Shown piece after piece: positions 1 to 8,472 of a stretch of 64,000 nucleotides of DNA (its first letter is position 1; the number at the start of each line of letters is the position of its first letter). The notes under the pieces were generated by a model, which was not told the origin of the DNA, did not search any database, and worked only from the letters and a program-made list of their open reading frames with translations. The position numbers and the translations under genes were made by a program. The stretch is taken from NCBI GenBank assembly GCA_036407095.1, contig DASWZV010000009.1:40767-104766 (forward strand), read 5' to 3'. The DNA is from Gp6-AA40 sp036407095. GTDB taxonomy: Bacteria > Acidobacteriota > Vicinamibacteria > Vicinamibacterales > UBA2999.

Positions 1-33
1 GAGAGACGTCGAAGAGGTCGCAATGCCACATGA
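1..33 (+). CDS. Possible 3' end of ureB (urease beta subunit), cut by the window edge
   Basis: The first reading frame runs open from the window edge to a TGA at 31-33, overlapping the first codons of ureC by 11 bases. In urease operons ureB normally sits directly before ureC and often overlaps it, so this short basic tail is the natural candidate for its C-terminus. Only ten residues are visible and none is diagnostic. The call rests on position alone. Confidence 0.25.
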   Translation, partial: ERRRRGRNAT

Positions 34-1726
34 AATCAGCCGCGCGGCGTACGCACAGATGTTCGGCCCGACAGTCGGCGACAGGGTGCGTCTCGCGGAC
101 ACCGACCTCTTTATCGAAGTGGAGAAGGACTTCACGACCTACGGCGAGGAAGTGAAATTCGGCGGCGGAAAAGTCATCCGCGACGGCATGGGACAGTCGC
201 AGCGCGCGCGAATCGACGGCGCGGTCGACACTGTGATCACGAATGCGTTGATCCTCGATCACTGGGGAATCGTGAAGGCCGACATCGCCATCAAGGACGG
301 CCGGATCGCAGCGATCGGTAAAGCGGGCAATCCAGACGTCCAGCCGAAGGTCACCATCATCATCGGACCAGGCACCGAGGTCATCGCCGGCGAAGGGAAG
401 ATCGTCACAGCGGGCGGTATCGACGTGCATGTGCATTTCATCTGCCCGCAGCAAATCGACGAAGCGCTGTTTGCCGGAATGACGACGTTGATGGGCGGAG
501 GGACCGGGCCGGCCACAGGCACCAATGCGACCACGTGCACGCCAGGCTCCTGGCACATTCACCGGATGCTGCAGTCGGCGGATGCGTTCCCTGTGAATCT
601 CGGCTTCTTCGCCAAAGGCAACGCCAGCACTGCTGCCGGCCTGGTGGAGCAGATCGCGGCAGGCGCGTGCGGCTTCAAACTCCACGAGGACTGGGGTGCG
701 ACGCCGTCAGCGATCGATTGCTGCCTGTCGGTCGCCGACGATCTGGATGTTCAGGTGTTGATTCACACCGACTCCCTCAACGAGAGCGGCTTCGTCGGCG
801 ACACGATCGCCGCCTTCAAGAACCGGACGATTCACGCGTTTCACGCGGAGGGTGCCGGCGGCGGCCACGCCCCCGACATCATCAGGGTGTGTGGTGAGCC
901 CAACGTCATCCCCTCGTCGACGACGCCAACGCGGCCCTACACGATCAACACGGTAGACGAAGCGCTCGACATGGTGATGGTGACGCATCACCTCGATCGC
1001 CGCATCCCCGAGGACGTGGCGTTCGCGGACAGTCGTATCCGCAAGGAGACGATCGCCGCCGAAGACATCCTGCACGACCTCGGCGCGCTGTCCATCGTGT
1101 CGTCGGACAGCCAGGCGATGGGCCGGATCGGTGAAGTGATCACTCGCACGTGGCAGACCGCCCACAAGATGAAGCAGCAGTTCGGCCGGCTCGCGGATGA
1201 ATGCGGGGAGAACGACAACGTCAGGGTGCGACGCTACGTGGCGAAATACACGATCAATCCGGCCATCGCTCAAGGCATATCCACTCACGTCGGCTCGGTC
1301 GAGATCGGCAAGCTGGCCGATCTCTGCATCTGGGCCCCGGCCTTCTTCGGCGTGAAGCCGGAGCTGGTGCTGAAAGGCGGCGTCATTGCCGCCGCTGTGA
1401 TGGGCGACCCCAACGCCTCGATTCCGACCCCTCAGCCGGAGTACAGCAGGCCCATGTTTGGTGCGTACGGAGGTCTCGTCGCCGAGAGCTCGGTGACATT
1501 TGTGAGCCAGGTAGGCGTGGAAACGTGCCGGGCGCTCGGACTTGCGAAGCGGCTCGTGCCCGTCGCCGACACGCGGCGTATCGGGAAGCAGTCGATGATC
1601 CTGAACGGCGCGACGCCCCGCATAGAGGTTGACCCGGAGACCTACGAAGTACGAGCCGATGGCCGACTGCTCACCTGTGAACCCGCGTCGGTGCTGCCCA
1701 TGGCACAACGCTACTTCCTGTATTGA
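23..1726 (+). CDS. ureC: Urease subunit alpha (UreC), catalytic
   Basis: Catalytic subunit of the cytosolic nickel urease, which hydrolyses urea to ammonia and carbamate. At 567 residues it has the normal length. The nickel ligands are present: the HVHF pair (H136, H138), the lysine to be carbamylated (K219, in GFKLHEDWG), H221, H248 (VLIHTDSLN), H274 (HAFHAEGAGGGH) and the Asp in SSDSQAMGR. The flap His (H322) is kept, but the preceding residue, Cys in most ureases (C319 in Klebsiella), is Thr321. The C-terminus PMAQRYFLY is typical. The start is supported by homology of the MPHEISRAAY beginning and by a GAAGAGG stretch upstream. ureE begins two bases after the stop. Identity is very sure. 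Confidence 0.98.
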   Translation: MPHEISRAAYAQMFGPTVGDRVRLADTDLFIEVEKDFTTYGEEVKFGGGKVIRDGMGQSQRARIDGAVDTVITNALILDHWGIVKADIAIKDGRIAAIGKAGNPDVQPKVTIIIGPGTEVIAGEGKIVTAGGIDVHVHFICPQQIDEALFAGMTTLMGGGTGPATGTNATTCTPGSWHIHRMLQSADAFPVNLGFFAKGNASTAAGLVEQIAAGACGFKLHEDWGATPSAIDCCLSVADDLDVQVLIHTDSLNESGFVGDTIAAFKNRTIHAFHAEGAGGGHAPDIIRVCGEPNVIPSSTTPTRPYTINTVDEALDMVMVTHHLDRRIPEDVAFADSRIRKETIAAEDILHDLGALSIVSSDSQAMGRIGEVITRTWQTAHKMKQQFGRLADECGENDNVRVRRYVAKYTINPAIAQGISTHVGSVEIGKLADLCIWAPAFFGVKPELVLKGGVIAAAVMGDPNASIPTPQPEYSRPMFGAYGGLVAESSVTFVSQVGVETCRALGLAKRLVPVADTRRIGKQSMILNGATPRIEVDPETYEVRADGRLLTCEPASVLPMAQRYFLY

Positions 1727-1727
1727 T

Positions 1728-2219
1728 ATGGCTACTGTGACGCTACGGGCGGTCGTTCATCGGCGTGCCGGTGACTGGCCGCAGGACCTTGCAGCCGGTT
1801 CGATCACGCTCGCTTTCGATCATCGGCATCGTCGGCGTATGCGTCTGGTCACCGATCAGCACGACGAGGTGCTGTTGGATCTGCCCACCGCGATCGCGAT
1901 GGCCGACCGAGACGGCGTGCAGCTCGATGACGGGACGTGGTTCATCGTTCGCGCGGCGGCCGAGCCTGTCGTCGACGTCGCTCACCCGGAGCCGAGTCAG
2001 CTCGTGCGACTCGCGTGGCATCTCGGCAACCGCCATGTGCCGACCGAGATCTGCGGCGACCGTCTTCGGATTCGGCCGGATCATGTGATCGAAGACATGC
2101 TTCGCGGCCTCGGCGCGACGTTGGTCAGGCTGCAGGCCGCCTTTCAGCCCGAACGCGGCGCGTACAGCGACCATCACGGTGTCCCGCATCGCTCGAGCAA
2201 TCACGATGAAGAACGCTGA
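1728..2219 (+). CDS. ureE: Urease accessory protein UreE (nickel metallochaperone)
   Basis: UreE hands nickel to the apo-urease/UreDFG complex. The 163-residue reading has the family signature AWHLGNRHVPTEI followed by IRPDHVIEDML and the GATL motif of the C-terminal metal-binding domain, and a His-containing tail (DHHGVPHRSSNHDEE) that could bind extra nickel. The frame is open further upstream inside ureC. The ATG at 1728 is chosen because it follows the ureC stop directly and matches the usual short beta-rich UreE N-terminus. The 3' end overlaps ureF by 14 bases, so translation is probably coupled. The tail is less His-rich than in Klebsiella UreE. Confidence 0.94.
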   Translation: MATVTLRAVVHRRAGDWPQDLAAGSITLAFDHRHRRRMRLVTDQHDEVLLDLPTAIAMADRDGVQLDDGTWFIVRAAAEPVVDVAHPEPSQLVRLAWHLGNRHVPTEICGDRLRIRPDHVIEDMLRGLGATLVRLQAAFQPERGAYSDHHGVPHRSSNHDEER

Positions 2220-2919
2220 ACACGGACGGGTCGCACCGCGGTCGCTGATCCGGTTGCAACACTGGCTCTCCCCAGTATTCCCGACTGGCGCTTACAGCTA
2301 CTCGCATGGCTTGGAGTGGGCGATTGAGTCCAACCAGATACATGACCGTGCGGGCGTCGTCGACTGGCTGGATGCGGATCTCCGCTTTGGCTCGGCGCGC
2401 AACGACGCGATCTTCTTCGTCGAAGCCTGGCGCTGTGCGGCAGGTGGAGATCACGCCCGGCTGCTGGAGACGGCGGAACTCGCGGCCGCGTGTCGCGCCA
2501 CCTCGGAATTCGCGTTGGAAGCCTCGCAACAGGGTGCTTCCTGTCTCGCGACGCTGCGCGAGGTGTGGCGCGATCCGGCGATCGACGCGCTGTTGGAAGG
2601 GCTTCGGCAGCGCAGGATCCCGCCGGCCTTGCCGATTGTGATCGCAGTTCGATCGGCCACGGAAGGTGTTCCCGTGGGCACAGCGCTATGCGCGTTCGTG
2701 TACGCGTCGGTCAGCAACATCGTGACCGCGAGTGTCCGGCTGATTCCGCTCGGCCAGACTGATGGCCAACGTGCCCTGGCCGAGCTGGAACGTTCGATAC
2801 TCGACGCGAGCGAGCGCGCGCTGACCGCGTGCATCGACGACCTTGGTTCCGCTGCGCTGATGGTGGACTTCGCGTCCATGTTGCACGAAACCCAATACAC
2901 ACGGCTGTTTCGCTCATGA
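2206..2919 (+). CDS. ureF: Urease accessory protein UreF
   Basis: UreF is the all-helical scaffold that joins UreD to the UreG GTPase and controls GTP-dependent nickel loading. The 237-residue sequence has the family landmarks: LQHWLSPVFPTGAYSYSHGLE near the N-terminus, then a central helical block with PALPIVIAV, and a C-terminal HETQYTRLFRS tail close to the typical HE-x(3-5)-RLF-S ending. An in-frame GTG at 2179 would add nine residues; the ATG at 2206 is preferred because it leaves a normal N-terminus. It overlaps ureE at the front, and the stop overlaps the ureG start (ATGA), which fits one translationally coupled operon. Confidence 0.94.
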   Translation: MKNAEHGRVAPRSLIRLQHWLSPVFPTGAYSYSHGLEWAIESNQIHDRAGVVDWLDADLRFGSARNDAIFFVEAWRCAAGGDHARLLETAELAAACRATSEFALEASQQGASCLATLREVWRDPAIDALLEGLRQRRIPPALPIVIAVRSATEGVPVGTALCAFVYASVSNIVTASVRLIPLGQTDGQRALAELERSILDASERALTACIDDLGSAALMVDFASMLHETQYTRLFRS

Positions 2920-3557
2920 CTCTTTTGGCGAGTGAAGACAATTGCGCACACCCGTTGCGGGTCGGGATCGGCGGTCCGGTTGGATCGGGCAAGACCGCGC
3001 TCGTCGAAGCGCTGTGCAAGCGCCTGCGTGATCAGTACGACATCTATGTGATCACGAACGACATCTACACGAAGGAAGACCAACTGATTCTCACGCTCGC
3101 CGAGGCGCTGCCGGCGGAGCGCATCATGGGTGTCGAAACCGGCGGCTGCCCGCACACGGCGATCCGCGAAGATGCGTCGATGAACCTGTTGGCAATCGAC
3201 GACATGAACCGTCGCTTCCCGGATGCAGAACTGTGCTTCATCGAGTCTGGCGGCGACAACCTCGCGGCCACGTTCAGCCCTGAACTGGCAGACCTCACGA
3301 TCTACGTGATCGATGTCGCGGAGGGAGAAAAGATTCCTCGAAAAGGGGGACCAGGCATCACGCGGTCCGATCTGCTCGTGATCAACAAGATCGACCTGGC
3401 GCCGCTCGTCGGCGCCGATCTCGCCGTGATGGAAGCGGACACCCTGCGGATGCGTCAGACGCGGCCGTTCGTCTTCAGCAATCTCAAGGACGGTGAGGGT
3501 GTCGAGCGCATTGCCGAGTTCATCGTCGTGGAAGGTGGCTTGGAGCCACAGGAGTAA
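2916..3557 (+). CDS. ureG: Urease accessory GTPase UreG
   Basis: UreG is the SIMIBI-class GTPase that couples GTP hydrolysis to nickel delivery into urease. The 213-residue protein shows the P-loop GGPVGSGKTALVEAL, the ITNDIYTKED segment, the metal-binding CPH motif in VETGGCPHTAIRED, the ESGGDNLAATFSPELAD block and the guanine-specificity motif NKID. It lacks the long His-rich N-terminal extension seen in some homologues, so nickel storage would fall to UreE. The ATG overlaps the ureF stop. No ureD is present downstream; it probably lies before ureA outside the window. Confidence 0.97.
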   Translation: MTLLASEDNCAHPLRVGIGGPVGSGKTALVEALCKRLRDQYDIYVITNDIYTKEDQLILTLAEALPAERIMGVETGGCPHTAIREDASMNLLAIDDMNRRFPDAELCFIESGGDNLAATFSPELADLTIYVIDVAEGEKIPRKGGPGITRSDLLVINKIDLAPLVGADLAVMEADTLRMRQTRPFVFSNLKDGEGVERIAEFIVVEGGLEPQE

Positions 3558-3560
3558 GCC

Positions 3561-4076
3561 ATGCCAGCACTATCGCCAAATCTCGGCACCGTGGAGTTCC
3601 TCACCAGGCTGTGCAGCCGATTTCCGATAGCGCGATGGGCTCCCATTCCGCTGCGTCTGATCGTCGGATTTGGTTTCATCGCGCACGGTGTCTCCAAACA
3701 ATCCAGGGGTCTGGATGCATTCGCCGCCATCCTGCACGCGCTTGGAGTGCCTGAACCGCACTTCATGGCATGGTTCACCATACTGGTCGAACTGCTCGGC
3801 GGGTTCGCAGTCATTCTGGGCGCTTTCGTACCACTGGTCAGCGTACCGATGGCCGCAGTCCTCGTGGTGGCGATGTTGACTGTGCACCTGCCCTATGGGT
3901 TCATGTCGATCAAGCTGCTGTCAGTGACCAGCGCCGGCCCGCAGTTCGGTCCGCCGGGGTACGAAACCAACCTCCTCTATCTCGCGTGCCTCGCAGCTCT
4001 TGTCATGGGCGGCTCTGGACCATTCGCGATCGACGGCCTGATCGCGAGACACAGGCAGGCTGGGCAGCGCTCTTGA
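3561..4076 (+). CDS. DoxX family membrane protein
   Basis: A 171-residue integral membrane protein of the DoxX/DoxD-like family. The typical N-terminal PLRLIVGFGFIAHGVSK segment is followed by FTILVELLGGFAVILGAFV and the third and fourth hydrophobic stretches. Members form small four-helix inner-membrane proteins; some take part in thiosulfate or quinone-linked oxidation, but most have no assigned role. It starts three bases after the ureG stop, so it is probably transcribed with the urease operon, although a role in urea metabolism is not known. A perfect hairpin lies just after the stop. Confidence 0.85.
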   Translation: MPALSPNLGTVEFLTRLCSRFPIARWAPIPLRLIVGFGFIAHGVSKQSRGLDAFAAILHALGVPEPHFMAWFTILVELLGGFAVILGAFVPLVSVPMAAVLVVAMLTVHLPYGFMSIKLLSVTSAGPQFGPPGYETNLLYLACLAALVMGGSGPFAIDGLIARHRQAGQRS

Positions 4077-4079
4077 ACC

Positions 4080-4106
4080 GGGCGTTGACTCGACGCGTGT
4101 CAACGC
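4080..4106. terminator. Perfect inverted repeat between convergent genes, likely bidirectional terminator
   Basis: GGCGTTGAC (4080-4088) and GTCAACGCC (4098-4106) are exact reverse complements with a nine-base loop. The hairpin fills the gap between the doxX-like stop and the stop of the convergent sigma-54 activator gene. There is no T-tract on either strand, so an intrinsic terminator is only inferred from position and symmetry. Confidence 0.55.
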
Positions 4107-4111
4107 CTCGC

Positions 4112-5074
4112 TCACGAGTCGGCTTGGTCGGCGAGCAGCTGCGAGGGCGGTGCCACACCGAGCTTCCTCATCCGAGCGATCAACGTCGTCCTCTTCACGC
4201 CGAGTCTCGCCGCCGCGCCGTTCCGCCCGCCGACCACACCGTTGGTGCGTCGAAGCGCGGCCTCGATGTGGGCTTTATCGGCATCCGCGAGTGTTCCGTG
4301 GCCGTCCGGAGGCGGGATCTGACTCGCGAGCTCCCCGATCGGCGCCCGGAAATCTTCACCGGTGGTCATGATGACGCAGCGCTCGATGAAGTTCTGCAAC
4401 TCGCGGATGTTTCCCGGCCACGCGTAGGTATCAAGCGCACCCATGACATCGTCTGGAATCCGCGCGATGGCTCTGCCGTAGCGGCGCGCGAATACTTCGA
4501 GAAAGTGGGCGGCAAGGAGCTGGATGTCGCCGTCGCGCTCGCGTAAGGGCGGAAGCGTGATCGGGAACACATTCACGCGATAGTAGAGATCGGCGCGGAA
4601 GCGTCGTTCCTTCACCATGGCGAGGAGGTCCTGATTCGTGGCCGCGAGGATACGGATGTCGACTCGCGTTGTCTGTGAACTTCCGATGCGCTCGAACTCC
4701 TGCTCCTGGAGAGCGCGTAAGAGCTTTGGTTGCAGCTCCGGCGGCAACTCGCCGATTTCATCGAGCAACAATGTGCCCCGGTCGGCGAGTTGAAAGCGCC
4801 CGATTCTGGGCGCGACGGCGCCTGAGAACGCGCCGCGTTCATGTCCGAAGAGCTCGGCCTCGAGCAGCGCCGCCGGTATCGCTGAACAGTTGATCGCCAC
4901 GAACCGCTGCTGCCGTCGTGAGCTGAGCTCGTGGATAGCCCGGGCGATCCCTTCCTTGCCTGTACCTGTTTCGCCTTGAATGAGCACGGCGCAATCGGTC
5001 GCGGCCACGGTCTTCACGTCTTCAACAGCGGCCCTGAACCTCGCGCTCGCTCCGATCAAGTGAGGGGAAGACAT
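4112..5074 (-). CDS. Sigma-54 activator (AAA+/Fis) without a sensor domain, GAFSGA variant
   Basis: A 320-residue enhancer-binding protein that begins almost directly with its AAA+ domain. Visible parts are Walker A GETGTGKE (34-41), a sigma-54-contact loop reading GAFSGA (81-86) instead of GAFTGA, Walker B LLLDEIGE (D105, E106), the R-finger region and WPGNIRELQNFIER. A C-terminal Fis-type helix-turn-helix follows (GAAARLGVKRTTLIARMRKLG). There is no N-terminal receiver, GAF or PAS domain, so activity would be set by amount or by partner proteins, as in PspF. It is the last gene of egtB-egtD-activator, behind a -24/-12 promoter, which suggests positive autoregulation. Whether Ser at the loop Thr position keeps sigma-54 contact is unknown. 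Confidence 0.9.
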   Translation of the reverse strand: MSSPHLIGASARFRAAVEDVKTVAATDCAVLIQGETGTGKEGIARAIHELSSRRQQRFVAINCSAIPAALLEAELFGHERGAFSGAVAPRIGRFQLADRGTLLLDEIGELPPELQPKLLRALQEQEFERIGSSQTTRVDIRILAATNQDLLAMVKERRFRADLYYRVNVFPITLPPLRERDGDIQLLAAHFLEVFARRYGRAIARIPDDVMGALDTYAWPGNIRELQNFIERCVIMTTGEDFRAPIGELASQIPPPDGHGTLADADKAHIEAALRRTNGVVGGRNGAAARLGVKRTTLIARMRKLGVAPPSQLLADQADS

Positions 5075-5159
5075 ATCAACTGACGAATTTGTGAATCCCC
5101 GGCAGTGACGGGTCTTGATGTTGCGGCCGGAGCGTCTGGGAGATTTGTGGTTCTGACGA

Positions 5160-6158
5160 TCATGGGACTCGTCCTAGCGTTACGGCGTACCAATCGCGTG
5201 CATCCGTCCAGCTTTGTTCGACTGCAAAGCCCGCGTCTTCCAGAAGCGTGCGGATGGCATCGCGAGTGAACTTGTAACAATTTTCGGTATGAATGGTTTC
5301 GAAGGCTGTGAAGTGAAGATCGAGGCCGGCTGGTGCGATGCGCACGCGCTGGTCGTGGCGACTCACCAAATGCATTTCGATGCGTGACGCGGCACCGTTC
5401 CACAGCGCGCGATGCTGGAAGCTCGCGGGATCGAAATCCGCGCCAAGCTCTCGATTGAGGCGATGCAGCAGGTTCCGGTTGAATTCTGCCGTGATGCCCT
5501 CTCTGTCGTTATAGGCCGCCAGGAGAATCGACTCGTCTTTCACCATGTCCGTTCCCAGCAGCAGCGCATCGCCGGACCGCAGCTGAGAGCTCAACGTCCG
5601 AAGAATCGCCCGTGCCTCTTCCGGTGAGAAGTTCCCGATGCTCGAGCCGAGGTAGATTGCCAGCGTTGTCCCCTCGAACGATTCCAACTGCGGCGCGTGC
5701 GTGACGTAGTTGGCAACGATAGGTTCCACACACACCGCGGGAAGCAAGGATGTAATCGTCTCGCGTGCGATGTCGAGAGCGTCGCGTGACACGTCGACCG
5801 GCAAGTAGAGCACTTCGTTCTGCAGCCTCGCGACGGCATCGAGCAGGACCGCAGTCTTGGAGGCGGTGCCAGCCCCTGGCTCCACGAGACGCAGAGGTCG
5901 TGACCTGTCACCCTGAGCCCTGGTGATGATGGCGGCGGCAAAGTTCGCGAGGATGTTGCGCTCGGTACGCGTCAGATAGTAATCGGACAGCTCCGTGATG
6001 CGTTCGAACAGGCGAGAGCCGCAGCCATCGTAGAACATCCACGAAGACAAAGAGCGGGGCGGCTCGAACAGACCGCGTCGGACCTCGCGTATGAGCGCCT
6101 CTCGCGGGTTCACGGGAGCCTCGCGCTCCCACTCGAATGTGGGACAGTGCCTGGTCAT
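5160..6158 (-). CDS. egtD: EgtD-type L-histidine N-alpha-methyltransferase
   Basis: This 332-residue protein belongs to the EgtD family, SAM-dependent enzymes that trimethylate histidine to hercynine, the first committed step of ergothioneine synthesis. Landmarks in order are the SSWMFYDGCGSRLFERI start of the fold, ELSDYYLTRTERNIL, the SAM-binding LVEPGAGTASKT, LPVDVSRDALD, LAIYLGSSIGNFSPEEA and LLLGTDMVKD, then HTENCYKFT near the end. It follows egtB by 13 bases on the same strand and precedes the sensorless sigma-54 activator. A GTG 16 codons downstream could also serve as start. Substrate assignment is by family; no egtA, egtC or egtE is in the window. Confidence 0.9.
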   Translation of the reverse strand: MTRHCPTFEWEREAPVNPREALIREVRRGLFEPPRSLSSWMFYDGCGSRLFERITELSDYYLTRTERNILANFAAAIITRAQGDRSRPLRLVEPGAGTASKTAVLLDAVARLQNEVLYLPVDVSRDALDIARETITSLLPAVCVEPIVANYVTHAPQLESFEGTTLAIYLGSSIGNFSPEEARAILRTLSSQLRSGDALLLGTDMVKDESILLAAYNDREGITAEFNRNLLHRLNRELGADFDPASFQHRALWNGAASRIEMHLVSRHDQRVRIAPAGLDLHFTAFETIHTENCYKFTRDAIRTLLEDAGFAVEQSWTDARDWYAVTLGRVP

Positions 6159-6171
6159 GCAAGAGTCCGAT

Positions 6172-7428
6172 TTAGGTTGCCAGACGGATTCCAGTGAACT
6201 GCCATCGCGTCGTCGGCGAAAAAAAATTGCGGTACGTGGCGCGCACGTGATTCGCTGGCGTCACGCACGAGCCCCCGCGCAAGACCATCTGACCAGACAT
6301 GAACTTGCCGTTGTATTCGCGCATCGCGCCAGGAAGGGGTCGGTATCCCGGATACCCCGCATAGGCGCTCGCAGTCCACTCCCAACAGTCCCCGAACAAT
6401 TGCTCGATACCCGCGCCGCTCGCCGTCGCGGGATGCAGCCGGTCCGAGTCGAGTAGGTTTCCATGTGGTGGGGCCTGACTCGCAACGCATTCCCATTCCG
6501 CTTCAGTTGGAAGGCGACACCCTCGCCATCGCGCAAAGGCATCGGCCTCGAAGAGACTGATGTGGCATACAGGCGTGTCGAGCAGCTCGTCGAGTCCGCA
6601 CCAACCTCGCAATGTAAAGACACGCCAGCCAGTCGCATCGCTGTCATCCCGTTCCCAGTAGAGAGGTGCCCGCCAACCAGTGTGTTTCAGAGCCTCCCAG
6701 CCTTCAGACAGCCAGAACTCGGAGCGCGCATAGGCGCTGTCTGACATGAACTCGAGATATTCGCGGCAGGTGACTGTGCGGTTTGCGATCTGAAACGGGG
6801 CCAGGTAGACCTTGTGGCGTGGAGTTTCGTTGTCGAAACAAAAGTCGAGAGGGTCCTCTCTCTGCAGGGGATACCCAATCTCAATCAAACCACCGTTGAA
6901 GCTATGCCATCGCAATGTGGGAGCGTGCTTTTCTTCCGAAAGCGGAGGAGCCGCATACGAAGGACGCAGCGGATTCGAGAAGAATGCGTGCTTGATGTCG
7001 GTGAGGGCGAGCTCCTGGTGCTGCTGCTCGTGGTTCAGGCCCCAAACGATGCATCGTGATGGCTCTTCGCCGATGGACGTTCCCAGGAATCTCTTCATCT
7101 CCTGATCGACGTGCCTTCCGAAGGCCAACACCTCGTCGAGTGAGGGTCGGCAAAACGACGCACGCAGCCTCTTCTCCGGAATCTCTTCGCCGAGAGCGTT
7201 GTAATAGCTGTTGAACAGCCAGCGGAACTCTTCGCGAAAGGGCTTGTAGTCTGCGAGGAACGGCCGTAACACAAACGTTTCGAAGAACCACGTCGTATGG
7301 GCCTGGTGCCATTTCACAGGGCTCGCTTCTGGACACGACTGCACCATCTGGTCCTCGGCGGTGATGCGTCCGGCCAGAACGCGTGTCGTGCCCCGTACGG
7401 CTTTGTATCTCGACGCGAGAGTCGACAT
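6172..7428 (-). CDS. egtB: EgtB-type sulfoxide synthase (ergothioneine biosynthesis)
   Basis: EgtB is a non-heme iron enzyme that joins hercynine and a thiol with oxygen. The 418-residue protein has an N-terminal DinB-like helical domain and a C-terminal formylglycine-enzyme (FGE-sulfatase) fold. Predicted iron ligands lie in KWHQAHTTWFFE (first His) and in NHEQQHQELALTDIKH (His-x3-His). The C-terminal RGGSCVTPANHVRATYRNF and RWQFTGIRLA are typical of EgtB. Acidobacterial EgtBs such as that of Chloracidobacterium are known to use cysteine directly, which would fit the lack of egtA and egtC here, though this is inference. A sigma-54 element and an AGGA ribosome site lie just upstream. Confidence 0.92.
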   Translation of the reverse strand: MSTLASRYKAVRGTTRVLAGRITAEDQMVQSCPEASPVKWHQAHTTWFFETFVLRPFLADYKPFREEFRWLFNSYYNALGEEIPEKRLRASFCRPSLDEVLAFGRHVDQEMKRFLGTSIGEEPSRCIVWGLNHEQQHQELALTDIKHAFFSNPLRPSYAAPPLSEEKHAPTLRWHSFNGGLIEIGYPLQREDPLDFCFDNETPRHKVYLAPFQIANRTVTCREYLEFMSDSAYARSEFWLSEGWEALKHTGWRAPLYWERDDSDATGWRVFTLRGWCGLDELLDTPVCHISLFEADAFARWRGCRLPTEAEWECVASQAPPHGNLLDSDRLHPATASGAGIEQLFGDCWEWTASAYAGYPGYRPLPGAMREYNGKFMSGQMVLRGGSCVTPANHVRATYRNFFSPTTRWQFTGIRLAT

Positions 7429-7452
7429 TGTTCTTTTCCTGGGTGTCGACGG

Positions 7453-7469
7453 GGCAAGGGCCGCGCCAA
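7453..7469 (-). promoter_or_regulatory. Predicted sigma-54 promoter (-24/-12) of egtB
   Basis: Read on the minus strand the element is TTGGCGCGGCCCTTGCC. The GG and GC dinucleotides are exactly 12 positions apart, as sigma-54 requires, with TTGG at -24 and TTGC at -12. It ends about 24 bases before the egtB ATG. The element and its upstream flank (ACGTGTCGTTC before it) almost repeat at the DUF427 gene promoter at 8473-8489. Confidence 0.8.
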
Positions 7470-7603
7470 GAACGACACGTTCGGACCGGACGCTGACACC
7501 CGGTCTAACCTATGCGGCGCGTGGGAGATGTACGGGTATGGACGGCAAGCGGCCTTTGGCGTCGTTGACGAAATGGTGATGGATGTCCGTCACTGACACG
7601 ATC

Positions 7604-7629
7604 CCGTCGCGAACACGGTCGCGACGGGC
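7604..7629 (-). terminator. Perfect hairpin downstream of the first DUF427 gene
   Basis: CCCGTCGCGA (7604-7613) and TCGCGACGGG (7620-7629) form a 10-bp perfect stem with a six-base loop, 22 bases past the DUF427 stop in the direction of transcription. There is no T-tract. It would separate the DUF427 transcript from the egtB promoter region that follows. Confidence 0.55.
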
Positions 7630-7650
7630 GCTGCGCGACGGGCCGCGCGG

Positions 7651-8448
7651 CTAGACGAAATGCGTTTCGGGCCTCGGCAGTTTGTCACCGTCGAGCAAGA
7701 TGTCGAGTTTTTCGTTGTAGAAGGCGATGAGGCCGGCGATCGTCGCGACCTGGCGCAACGGGTATTCGTAGGTCCAGGCGACGTCCGGCACAACCTTGTC
7801 GCCGACTCGCGCGGACCAGTACCGTGAGGTGATCCCCTTGTAAGGGCAGACGGACTGGGTGTTGCTGATGTCAAGACGATCGAGCGAGACGTCTGTACGG
7901 TCGAAGTAGTACCGCGTCGGCAACCCGGTTTCGAAGAGGAGGATGGGACTGCGCGTCTCGGCAAGTACCAGGCCGTCGATCTCGATCGTCACGTGCCGAT
8001 GTGAGCGCAGTGCGTCGACTCGCACATACGGGTTGCGCGGGTGGCCGATGATCGGTTCGTCTTCTTCGAACCAGTCGAGCGTGTCCCATTCAAACTTGAC
8101 GTAGCCGGCCACCGGGCCACCGTCGTTGGCGTCATACACGCGAGCCGCAGCCTTGCTGGTACGACGCGCGGTCGTCAGCGAATGCAGCCGTGATGGACCC
8201 AGCTGCAGTGTTTGTGGGTGATTGTCGTCGAGCAGATGCTCCCTGCGAACGTCGGATAGCGGGATGTAGTACTGCGGGTAGTACGGGACCTCCCAGACAT
8301 AGCGGGCGCGGGTCGTGTCGAAGACGAGTGTGTGGTCGAAATAGCCGCGCACCCGGCGTGGTGCGGGCTCGATCCGGCCTCGCTCCGCCGCCATTTGGGG
8401 ATAGTCCCGACTGGGGTTCCTGGACTCGGGAATCATCGTGGTAGACAT
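7651..8448 (-). CDS. Tandem DUF427 protein, copy A
   Basis: A 265-residue protein made of two DUF427 (NTP_transf_9, PF04248) units. The first spans roughly residues 35-105 (TRARYVWEVPYYPQYYIP). The second spans roughly 140-235 (LAETRSPILLFETGLPTRYY, then CPYKG). DUF427 proteins are small beta-rich folds without an established reaction. The ATG has a good ribosome site (AGGAG, seven bases away). The gene is monocistronic between its own sigma-54 element and a hairpin, next to the egt genes, and has a paralogue at 17139 that also has a sigma-54 element. Shared control with EgtB/EgtD suggests a linked redox or stress role, but no substrate can be named. Confidence 0.88.
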   Translation of the reverse strand: MSTTMIPESRNPSRDYPQMAAERGRIEPAPRRVRGYFDHTLVFDTTRARYVWEVPYYPQYYIPLSDVRREHLLDDNHPQTLQLGPSRLHSLTTARRTSKAAARVYDANDGGPVAGYVKFEWDTLDWFEEDEPIIGHPRNPYVRVDALRSHRHVTIEIDGLVLAETRSPILLFETGLPTRYYFDRTDVSLDRLDISNTQSVCPYKGITSRYWSARVGDKVVPDVAWTYEYPLRQVATIAGLIAFYNEKLDILLDGDKLPRPETHFV

Positions 8449-8472
8449 TGCTTACTCCTGTCTGGAAATCGG

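Noticed and set aside
707..1708. Long minus-strand open frame inside ureC
   Set aside because: High-GC shadow of a certain gene; the His-rich translation has no family resemblance.
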